Positions 7,412-14,536 of a stretch of 64,000 nt of DNA are shown here, in pieces. Origin of the DNA: JADZFO01 sp964512635 (lineage in GTDB: Bacteria; 4484-113; JAFGCY01); NCBI GenBank assembly GCA_964512635.1, contig CAZEJB010000013.1, positions 41,520 through 105,519 on the forward strand. Direction: 5' to 3'. The position numbers were made by a program, and so were the translations under genes. The notes under the pieces are model-generated. The model did no database searches, was not told the DNA's origin, and was given only the letters and a program-made list of their open reading frames with translations. The stretch's first letter is position 1; each line of letters opens with the position of its first letter.

Positions 7412-7951
7412 ATGTCAGTCAGGCTGTTCTTGTGTCCGTTCTGTGGCACCGACGTTACCGAATTTATGGCCCGCTGCCCCGAATGCAAACAGGCTCTTCC
7501 GGAGCCCGATGACATGAAGGCGAGTCCAAACGTCGACTCCACGATTGTTACTAGAGCTGCAGGCACGCTTACTGGAGCCGAAAAGACCTTTTTCCAGGAA
7601 GGTAATGTGCTTATCACCAACTCTCGAGCAGTCTTTGGTGGTCAGACTTTCGCTCTTGCCAACATCACCTCAGTCCGCGCTGTGGAAGTGCCGCAGGACA
7701 ATACGGCTTTGGGATGTTTGGCAGTCATTGGTTTCTTGATGTTGCTCTGTATCTCCCTTTCAACATCAGTAGGGGCCATCGGCCTGGTTCTTCTAGCACT
7801 CGCCCTAATTGCAATGTTCACCAAACATAAGAACTACAGAGTGGTTCTTGCGACAGCTGGCGCCGAGATCAAGGCCTTTGACAGCACAGACTTGAGTTTT
7901 ATACAGCGGATCGTGGAAGCGATCAGCCAGGCGATTGTGCATAGGGGCTAA
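7412..7951 (+). CDS. DUF6232-like membrane protein with zinc ribbon
   Basis: A 179-residue protein from ATG 7412. CPFC and CPEC at about residues 8-11 and 24-27 form a zinc ribbon. Then comes a PH-like region (EGNVLITNSRAVFGGQTFAL) typical of DUF6232, two adjacent hydrophobic helices (about 101-140) and a C-terminal extension of the same fold. It probably sits in the inner membrane with both ends in the cytoplasm. The function of the family is unknown. It starts 20 bp after the small Cys/His gene, so they are probably cotranscribed. Confidence 0.7.
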   Translation: MSVRLFLCPFCGTDVTEFMARCPECKQALPEPDDMKASPNVDSTIVTRAAGTLTGAEKTFFQEGNVLITNSRAVFGGQTFALANITSVRAVEVPQDNTALGCLAVIGFLMLLCISLSTSVGAIGLVLLALALIAMFTKHKNYRVVLATAGAEIKAFDSTDLSFIQRIVEAISQAIVHRG

Positions 7952-8046
7952 CGATTTTTTGCGACGGTCCTTCTCTTACACGAAGTTAGATTGCAAGACC
8001 ATCGGGGATCCTGCCCGGTGTACGATTCGATGAGGGAGTTAACTGG

Positions 8047-8493
8047 ATGCGACTTGTAGTACTGGTGCTTGTCTCTCTGCTCTTGGCAATGTCGGCTTAT
8101 GCCGCGCAACCTGAAGCGCCGCTGGGCGAACTGCTTCCGGCTGATTACCTGCGCTGTACTGACGGCGATACCATCATCGTAATCAAGGACAGCGTCGAAA
8201 CGCGGATACGCCTGACCGGTGTTAGTGCCCCTGAGATTGATGGTGGGACTGCAGCTGGCTTCGCCAGCGCAGCTGCATGCGCTCAGCGCTGCGAGGATGC
8301 CGTGAGCCTTTGGCTCGAGATCGACCCGGAGAAACCGAAGGACCGCTACGGCCGCACCTTGGCCTGGGTCTGGGTGTCCTCCTCCGCGGATGGCGCCGAC
8401 CCGGAGCTGTTGAACACCTGGCTGATCGACAACGGCCACGCTCTGATCTATCCCAGCGACGAGGCCAAGAGGTACCTGCAATGGAAAGAGTGA
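8047..8493 (+). CDS. Secreted Staphylococcus-nuclease-like protein
   Basis: A 148-residue protein with a signal peptide (residues 1-20). The mature domain matches the thermonuclease fold: TDGDT at 38-42, IRLTGVSAPE at 54-63 and DRYGRTLA at 99-106. By alignment with S. aureus nuclease, R55, E63 and R103 correspond to R35, E43 and R87. The position of the Ca-binding Asp40 is Ser60, so metal use or activity may be altered. Its end overlaps the P63C gene by 13 bp. Export suggests extracellular or periplasmic DNA/RNA cleavage. Confidence 0.8.
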   Translation: MRLVVLVLVSLLLAMSAYAAQPEAPLGELLPADYLRCTDGDTIIVIKDSVETRIRLTGVSAPEIDGGTAAGFASAAACAQRCEDAVSLWLEIDPEKPKDRYGRTLAWVWVSSSADGADPELLNTWLIDNGHALIYPSDEAKRYLQWKE

Positions 8494-9404
8494 AGGCCAA
8501 ACGGATTCCGCTTGCGACCCACGCCGGCACTATCAAGCTGGGCAGCTTTCGCATCCCCTGTGCAGTGCTTGACAATGGAAAGCGCGTTCTAAGCGCCCGA
8601 CAGCTGCTGGAAGCTCTGGGGCGCAGTCCGACCACTCCGACAAGAAAAGACGGTGACGACAAACTCCCCCGCACATTAGTCCCAGCAGGCCTTATTCCCT
8701 TTATTGATCAGGGTCTACGTGGTGGCGACAAACTTGTCATTTTTTGCCCGCTGCCTGGGTCAGGTTACACCACTGAGACCGCAGAGGGCTATAGCGCCGA
8801 GGCCTTCGCTGCCCTGTGCATGGCCTACCTCAAGGCACGCACTGCAGGCCAGGTCAGGGCCAACCAGTTGCACATCGTCGAGCGGGCTGAGTTGCTGGTT
8901 CAGGGTTTCGCGACCGTCGGCATCGTCTCCCTGATCGACGACGCGACTGGCTATGTCGAGATCCGCGACAAGGAAGAACTGGCACGTATTTTGGCCAAGT
9001 TTGTGACTCCTGAAATTCAGCCCTGGGTCCGTCGTTTCCCTCCTGAGTATTACCAGGAGATTTACCGACTGCAGCAGTGGGAGGACCTGGACCCCAACGA
9101 CAAGGACAAGCCCGGGATTGTGGGCAGCTACACGAATGATCTTGTCTATGGCCGATTGGCGCCTGGGGTGCTGGAGCGCTTGCATGAGCTGGTCCCTCGT
9201 AATGAGCGCGGAAAGCTTGAGCATAAACTGCACCAGCAGCTCACGGGCGACTGGGGCGTCAAAGAATTGGAGACGCACCTGATGAAGCTGATTATCTTGA
9301 TGAAGTCCGCGGGCAATTGGGACCAGTTCATGCGCCTGGTAAACCGGTCTATGCCACGCTACCGATCAACTCTTGCGATCCCCTTCGAGGATGGTGACGA
9401 GTGA
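8481..9404 (+). CDS. P63C-domain protein
   Basis: A 307-residue protein from ATG 8481, inside the end of the nuclease gene. The C-terminal half has the P63C signature: PEYYQEIYRLQQW, then KPGIVGSYTNDLVYGRLAPG and a following VLERL. The N-terminal half has a LDNGKRVLSARQLLEALG region common in this family. P63C proteins occur on plasmids and phages; their biochemical role is not established as far as I know. The overlap with a secreted nuclease and a following lipoprotein suggests one accessory operon. Confidence 0.8.
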   Translation: MERVKAKRIPLATHAGTIKLGSFRIPCAVLDNGKRVLSARQLLEALGRSPTTPTRKDGDDKLPRTLVPAGLIPFIDQGLRGGDKLVIFCPLPGSGYTTETAEGYSAEAFAALCMAYLKARTAGQVRANQLHIVERAELLVQGFATVGIVSLIDDATGYVEIRDKEELARILAKFVTPEIQPWVRRFPPEYYQEIYRLQQWEDLDPNDKDKPGIVGSYTNDLVYGRLAPGVLERLHELVPRNERGKLEHKLHQQLTGDWGVKELETHLMKLIILMKSAGNWDQFMRLVNRSMPRYRSTLAIPFEDGDE

Positions 9405-9976
9405 CCCGCCTTCTTTTTGCTTCGGTGTTTATATGCTTGGTCTTCCTCACGTCCTGCGGTACGCAGGGCGAGGCTCTGCAGTTGCGGCCGGCGGATCCGC
9501 GCGCTGTCGCTGCAGAGGACGCGCCCGCCGACGAAAACCCCGAGGGCTGGTCCACGCACTGGGTGCGCCAAGCGCAGCGCGTCGGCGGCAGCTATTCGCT
9601 GCTGGAGGACTACCCCGGCGACCCGGGCTATGACGTGCTGCTCGGCGAGCAGTCCTGGGCGGTCTTCGCCTGGGATCCGGGGCCGCTGGACCGCGTGGCC
9701 AGCGTCCAGGTGCTCAGCCGCCCGCAGACCGAGGAGCAGGCGGCCGCCGGCGAGACGCCCGGCGAGTTCTGGGTCGGGCTGGAGTTCAAGCTCGGCGGGC
9801 GCTGGGAGCTCTACGGCCCCTTCGCCGCCGGCGAGCAGCCGCTCTTTGGCGACAGTAACCCGGCGCTCGGCGAGCCCGAGTTCTTCTGGTGGTTCAAGGG
9901 CAACACGCGGGTGGCGGTCTTCGCCACCGAGGAAGTGACCCTGCGCGGCCTGGCCTTCACGACGAGGGCGCAGTGA
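9401..9976 (+). CDS. Element-borne lipoprotein
   Basis: A 191-residue protein from GTG 9401, overlapping the P63C stop (GTGA). The N-terminus has a type II signal with lipobox LTSC at about residues 16-19. The mature domain is acidic, Trp-rich and probably a beta sandwich. I recognise no family. Lipoproteins encoded next to integrases are often lysogenic-conversion proteins that alter the host surface; that role is inferred only from position. Confidence 0.65.
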   Translation: MTRLLFASVFICLVFLTSCGTQGEALQLRPADPRAVAAEDAPADENPEGWSTHWVRQAQRVGGSYSLLEDYPGDPGYDVLLGEQSWAVFAWDPGPLDRVASVQVLSRPQTEEQAAAGETPGEFWVGLEFKLGGRWELYGPFAAGEQPLFGDSNPALGEPEFFWWFKGNTRVAVFATEEVTLRGLAFTTRAQ

Positions 9977-9998
9977 TTGTTGGTTCGGAGGAGTCGAA

Positions 9999-10568
9999 GT
10001 GATACTGTGGGTGGCAGTAGGATATGAAATGGACCCTCTGTCTGCGGGGGTTGCCCTCGTAGCACTGATCTTCACCTATTTTACTTGGCAAAGACAGAAT
10101 AGGCTGCAAGCAGAACAGAGTAGGCAGCAAGCAGACCAGACTGAAATGCAGCGTGAACAGACTCGCCTAAGCAAGAGCATGCTGGATCTCGAGACTGCCC
10201 GCGAGGAGCGGAACGTGACCGCCGAGACCAGAGCACGTTTATCGGCCCACGTTGTCACTCATAACAGGGCTCCGAATTCGTCCTTCCCGTTCATGATTCC
10301 GTACCTTGTGATTGTCAACGAGGGAGGGTCATCGGCACGTAATCTCCAAATCTATGCGGAGAACGAACGTCTGGAGGACTCCATCTTGACTCTGCAAGGG
10401 GCAATTGACTGGGCGAAATTTGTACTTGGACCAGGAAGTACTCATGAGTGGATGATGACCAGCGTCAAAAGCCGGGCCCTTAGGAGCCCTCTGCACTTAG
10501 TCATACACTGGGAGGACGACACTGGGAGTCCCGGGCGTTGGGAGGGATCCGTTACATGGGAGCAGTGA
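9999..10568 (+). CDS. Membrane-anchored coiled-coil protein
   Basis: A 189-residue protein from GTG 9999, with GGAGGA 6 nt upstream. Residues about 12-28 are a transmembrane helix, followed by a 45-residue Gln/Glu/Arg-rich coiled coil (QAEQSRQQADQTEMQREQTR), then a globular beta-rich domain of about 110 residues with several Trp. The layout suggests an inner-membrane sensor or structural protein. Its end overlaps the recombinase start by 13 bp. No family is recognised. Confidence 0.6.
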   Translation: MILWVAVGYEMDPLSAGVALVALIFTYFTWQRQNRLQAEQSRQQADQTEMQREQTRLSKSMLDLETAREERNVTAETRARLSAHVVTHNRAPNSSFPFMIPYLVIVNEGGSSARNLQIYAENERLEDSILTLQGAIDWAKFVLGPGSTHEWMMTSVKSRALRSPLHLVIHWEDDTGSPGRWEGSVTWEQ

Positions 10569-12247
10569 CGATCCGCCAGACCGGCCAGATTCAGCCCATC
10601 GGCTACGTCCGCTACAGCGTGAAGCGCAACAAGTACCGCGGTTCCAGTGCGCGGCGCGAGGCGCTGACGGCGGCGTCCATAGACGAAATGGAGACCAGCA
10701 GGGCTAATCAGAAGCAGCTGATCGCCGATTTCTGTGCCGCCCGTGGTTGGCTGCCGCCGATCTGGGTCGAGGACCTCGGCCGCTCCGGCACCATGGTCGA
10801 GCGGCGCCCCGGGCTGCTTCAGGCCGCCGCGCTGGTGGCCGAGGGCCGGGCCCAGGTGGTCGTGGCCAAGAGCCTTAGCCGTTTCGCCCGCAGCCCGCGA
10901 TTTGTAGACTTTGTACAGCAGCGGCTTATGCCTCACGGCGCTTCGGTGGCCACCGTCACCGAGGCCCTCGACTTCATCTCCCCCAGCGGCGAACTGCTGG
11001 CCAACATCATGCTCTCGGTGCTGAAGTTCTACTGCTCGCACACCGGCGAGCAGATCCGGGAAAGCAACGCGCTGCTCAAGCGCCAGGGCTTCTGGACCGG
11101 CGGGCTGATGTTTGGCACGCGGCCGGGCGAAGTCCCCGGCGTGCCAGAGCCAGACCCCGATACCTGGCCGCTGTTGCTGGAGTGTTTCGAGCGCGCGGCT
11201 CGTGGCCAGTCCGACCACAGTACTGCAAAGTGGATCCGCGGACTCGGCGTGGCAGGGATCTACGGCGGTGAGCTGACCCCGAAGTCGGTGCGAGGGATGC
11301 TCTCGAGCACCTTCTACGTCGACGAGCACTTGCGGCATGACTGCAAAGTCCCCCGAGACGTTTGGGATGCAGCCCAGCGCCAGGTGCGCCGCCGAGGGCG
11401 GCCGCCGGAAGATGATCACGCGCTTCTTTCCGGGCTGGTAGTTAACGGCTGGCTGCTGCAGGGCGGGAAACCGGCCCCGATGTACTCGATGCCGAATGCT
11501 GAAGGCCGGCGCTATCACCTTACCCGCGCGAATCACTACGTCGAATGGCCGGCAAAGCGGCACCCGGAGGCGCCGGCGCGTGCGTTGGTTGGCGTGCGGC
11601 AGGACTGGCTCGACGGCCTCGTCCTGGCGCGGGTGGAGCAGCTCTGCGCCGAAGACGGCAGCGGGTTGCTGCAGCGGGCAGCCAGCAGCCTGCAGGCCTC
11701 GGCGCGCAGCGGGATCGAGACCGACCTGGCCGCTGCCAGGCGCGCGCTGCGCTTGTCGCAGCGCGCGGCTCTGGACGCCAAACGGCGCATAACCCAGGCC
11801 TTCGACAAGGGGCTGGATGACCTGGCCGTGGAGTACAAGGCTGATCTTGACGCGGCGCGCCTGGCGCAGCTACGGGCGCAGGAGGAAGTCGATCGCCTCG
11901 AGGCTGCGCAGGCGGCGGTCGGATCCGACGGCCGCGGAGCTGAGGAGGCACGGGGGCTGCGACTGGTAAGCGTCGAGTCGGCCCAGGAGAACTTAAACCT
12001 CGCGCGTGAGCTGCTGCGCCTTGGCGATTACGAAGGCCTGCGGCGGCTCCTGAGGCTGCTGCTGGTCAAGGTGGAGCTACGGCTGCACACAGAGCGCGGA
12101 CACGGCTGGGAGCGCTTTGGGCAGGTCATTGCCCACTGGAGTCCGGCTCTGTTCCGGATTCAAACAGGCCGTCCTGATCAGCCTCCGGCTGCAGGAAACT
12201 CTGCACTTTACGATATGTATCTGCCAGTTTTTTCACGTAGAACTTGA
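10556..12247 (+). CDS. Large serine recombinase (integrase)
   Basis: A 563-residue protein. ATG 10556 has GGAGG about 10 nt upstream. The N-terminal resolvase domain carries the catalytic Ser at residue 21 (IGYVRYS) and the Arg-rich motif VVVAKSLSRFARS. The recombinase domain and a zinc-ribbon-like region follow, then a coiled coil near 380-470. It would integrate the element into, and with a directionality factor excise it from, the chromosome. Its last 122 bp overlap the 3' end of the convergent DNA polymerase gene; the native end may have been replaced at integration. Confidence 0.9.
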   Translation: MGAVTIRQTGQIQPIGYVRYSVKRNKYRGSSARREALTAASIDEMETSRANQKQLIADFCAARGWLPPIWVEDLGRSGTMVERRPGLLQAAALVAEGRAQVVVAKSLSRFARSPRFVDFVQQRLMPHGASVATVTEALDFISPSGELLANIMLSVLKFYCSHTGEQIRESNALLKRQGFWTGGLMFGTRPGEVPGVPEPDPDTWPLLLECFERAARGQSDHSTAKWIRGLGVAGIYGGELTPKSVRGMLSSTFYVDEHLRHDCKVPRDVWDAAQRQVRRRGRPPEDDHALLSGLVVNGWLLQGGKPAPMYSMPNAEGRRYHLTRANHYVEWPAKRHPEAPARALVGVRQDWLDGLVLARVEQLCAEDGSGLLQRAASSLQASARSGIETDLAAARRALRLSQRAALDAKRRITQAFDKGLDDLAVEYKADLDAARLAQLRAQEEVDRLEAAQAAVGSDGRGAEEARGLRLVSVESAQENLNLARELLRLGDYEGLRRLLRLLLVKVELRLHTERGHGWERFGQVIAHWSPALFRIQTGRPDQPPAAGNSALYDMYLPVFSRRT

Positions 12248-14414
12248 TGTTGTAATCGGGGTTCGCCGGGTCGTACTGGCGGATCGGCTTGGCCGCTTCG
12301 AAGGCCTTCACGGTCGCCTTGTCGCCGGTGATGTAATAGCTGACCTGGTCGCCGGCCCGCAGCTCGCGCTTGGCCGCCAGCGCGACCTCATAGGCCGCAG
12401 CCTTGTTGCGCCCGCCGCCGCCGGTCTTGGCGCGGTACTGCGGCAGGCTCTCGATCAGCGTATCGGTCTTGGCCAGCTGGCGGATGTCGATGCGCCGCTC
12501 GCTGATCGCGCTTTTCAGCTCCTCATAGCGCGCCTCGATCTTCTCCGGCTCGCCGCGCAGGACACAGGCGATGCCGTGCTGCATGAAGGCGTGCAGGAAT
12601 GGCTCCAGGCCGCGGCTCTTCATGCCGCTGCCTTTGACGATGATCTCGCCATCACTGCACAGCAGGGCGTAGTTCTTGACCTTGTGGCTGAGCATGCTGG
12701 GGTAGAAGCCGCCCAGCTCGACATTGATGCCGTCGGGCAGGTGGGTGCTGACCTTCGCCACCAGCGCCTCGCCGGCCTCCTGGCTCTCTATGCCCTCCGC
12801 GGTGAAGTAAACGCCGTCGGTATCGATCTCAATGATGCTGCCGCCTTCCTGGCTGACGGCTTCCGCCAGCTGGTTGACCAGCAGCTGGCCATTGCGGGTG
12901 ATGTAGCCGGCCTGCTCGGCATCGGCCCAGTTCATCCGGCTGGTTCCGAGGTAGCCAAAGAAGGAGTTGATAAAGATCTTGAATGCCGCCTGGCGCGCAT
13001 CGGCCATCACCCGCACGTTCTTGTCCGGGTGACTGCGGGCTTCCTTCTTGGCTTCAAGTCGGCGATGTGTCAGCTCGCGCAGCATCGGGACATAGACATC
13101 CCCGGTGTCCTGGCGCGGCTTGACGCCGTCCTTGAGCATGATGGACGGATAGAGGCTGGCGATATCGGCGTTCAGCACATTGGGGATGATGCCGGTGCGG
13201 CGCAGCTCGGTATAGCCGCCGGTGGTGGTCCAGGTCTCGGCCGGCTCGGGGATGCTCTCGCCGCGGCGCAGATACTCGCGCATCAGCAGGTGGTTGATCT
13301 TCACCGCGTTTCCGCGCACCACGCAGTCCTGCAGGCTCAGCGGCAGCATCTGGCTCTGGGCGAAGTAGCTGGGCAGCAGCATGCGGGTGATCTCGGCTGC
13401 CGCGTTCAGTTCGTTGATCACATCGGCCTTAAGCTTGTCACGCTCGCCGTCGAAGAGCTGGTCGTAGTCCCAGGGGGCGAGGGGCTCCGGCAGGCCGAGC
13501 GCCGGTTCAAGATAGTTCGCCACATAGGGCGCGTCATAGCGCTCGAGGTCGCGCTTGACGATGTCGTAGTACTGGGTCAGAAACCAGGTGTCGACCAGGT
13601 GGCGCCCGGCGACATCCGCCCGCGGGTATTCAAGCTGCTTCTCCGCCGCCGGGGCGCGGCTGGCACGCACCTTCATTACGCTGCCGTCGCGGCCCCAGTT
13701 CAGCAGCTGCGGCGCCTTGAGCTTGAGGTTCTTGATCCGCGCGCAGATATAGCCAAGGCTGCCCTTATAGAGGTCGTGGCCGCAGAGGATGTCCGGGTTG
13801 CGCTCGGCGATCACGTCGCGCAGCTTGCCGATCAGCGCCGCCTCGTCGCTTAGTCCATCCTCGCCGAGTGTGAGGATCTGCTGCCAGCCCTTGCCGTCGG
13901 AGAGGCCGAGCATGATGATGCGGTCGCTGGGCACACTGGCATCGGCGTACTCCGCGCCATCGGTGTTGTAGGCGCGAAGGGCGATGTAGAGCACGTGCAG
14001 ATCGTCCTGGGCGAAGCCCTTGAAGAAGGTGCGCCCGGAGCTGAGCAGATACTCAGTAACAGCGTCGGCGCCGCTCCAGCCGGGCTCGGCTTCGAAGGCA
14101 TCCTTGTTGCTGCGGTAGGCCTTGGAGAGCAGCTTTTCAATCTCGGACTGCTGGGCCCAGTCTTCGCAGGCCACCATCCAGCGGTAGAGGTTCTCACCCT
14201 TGAGCGCCGAGATCTGCGGCTCGGGCTTGACCGCGTCCAGCAGCTCGCGGTGGCTGCAAAGCAGCCAGGGCTTGTAATCGATGTCCTCAACCGTGGTTTC
14301 GCTGCTGCCGGGCCTGCGCCACCACAGGCTCATGCCGCCCTTGCGCTCCGCCGCGCCGACCAGCCCCTCGCTGGAATCCGCCCCGAAGAGCATCTGGATG
14401 CCGTCGTTAGTCAT
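12126..14414 (-). CDS. Family B DNA polymerase, exonuclease motifs degraded
   Basis: A 762-residue polymerase. ATG 14414 is chosen because TACACT lies exactly 6 nt upstream. Polymerase motifs are intact: DIASLYPSI (about residue 416), NSFFGYLG (about 485), IDTDGVYF (about 530) and KNYALL in the palm. In the N-terminal half the exonuclease Asp-x-Glu motif is replaced by ALR in YIALRAYN (about 143), and the second motif reads GHDLYKGSL without the usual Asn and Phe-Asp. Proofreading is probably lost. A repair or translesion role is inferred. Its 3' end is the probable insertion site of the neighbouring element. Confidence 0.88.
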   Translation of the reverse strand: MTNDGIQMLFGADSSEGLVGAAERKGGMSLWWRRPGSSETTVEDIDYKPWLLCSHRELLDAVKPEPQISALKGENLYRWMVACEDWAQQSEIEKLLSKAYRSNKDAFEAEPGWSGADAVTEYLLSSGRTFFKGFAQDDLHVLYIALRAYNTDGAEYADASVPSDRIIMLGLSDGKGWQQILTLGEDGLSDEAALIGKLRDVIAERNPDILCGHDLYKGSLGYICARIKNLKLKAPQLLNWGRDGSVMKVRASRAPAAEKQLEYPRADVAGRHLVDTWFLTQYYDIVKRDLERYDAPYVANYLEPALGLPEPLAPWDYDQLFDGERDKLKADVINELNAAAEITRMLLPSYFAQSQMLPLSLQDCVVRGNAVKINHLLMREYLRRGESIPEPAETWTTTGGYTELRRTGIIPNVLNADIASLYPSIMLKDGVKPRQDTGDVYVPMLRELTHRRLEAKKEARSHPDKNVRVMADARQAAFKIFINSFFGYLGTSRMNWADAEQAGYITRNGQLLVNQLAEAVSQEGGSIIEIDTDGVYFTAEGIESQEAGEALVAKVSTHLPDGINVELGGFYPSMLSHKVKNYALLCSDGEIIVKGSGMKSRGLEPFLHAFMQHGIACVLRGEPEKIEARYEELKSAISERRIDIRQLAKTDTLIESLPQYRAKTGGGGRNKAAAYEVALAAKRELRAGDQVSYYITGDKATVKAFEAAKPIRQYDPANPDYNIKFYVKKLADTYRKVQSFLQPEADQDGLFESGTEPDSSGQ

Positions 14415-14435
14415 GCAGACAGTGTATCTAAAGAA

Positions 14436-14463
14436 GGGCCGAGGGCCGAGGGCCAAGGGCCGA
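14436..14463. repeat. Four tandem GGGCCRA heptamers
   Basis: Four adjacent 7-bp units (GGGCCGA twice, GGGCCAA, GGGCCGA) lie just upstream of the polymerase promoter. A related GGCCAAGGG core occurs in the repeat at 25339-25370, also intergenic. Confidence 0.6.
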
Positions 14464-14536
14464 AGACCGGGCGATTAATGGCGCTCTGGCAGTAACCAAA
14501 CTCAATCCTGCCCTTTGGCCTTAGCATTTCGGCCTG

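Larger units (their letters stand above)
1..12247. mobile_element. Integrated element (prophage or satellite-like), left end outside window
   Basis: Two gene arms diverge from a regulator/operator region at 5231-5383. The leftward arm runs from an excisionase-like protein through small overlapping genes to a Toprim primase. The rightward arm runs from a Cro/CI-like regulator through accessory genes to a large serine recombinase. These genes overlap by 4-bp ATGA or GTGA junctions and use ordinary promoters, unlike the leaderless genes that follow. The right boundary is placed at the recombinase 3' end, where it runs into the chromosomal DNA polymerase gene. Phage structural genes are not visible. 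The divergent regulator, excisionase-like gene and primase resemble phage-inducible islands, but this is inference from layout. Confidence 0.7.

Noticed and set aside
12117..13853. Long plus-strand open frame (about 578 codons) opposite the polymerase
   Set aside because: The minus strand carries a full family B polymerase with conserved motifs. The antisense frame is open only because of GC-rich third positions and has low-complexity Ala/Leu/Gln composition.
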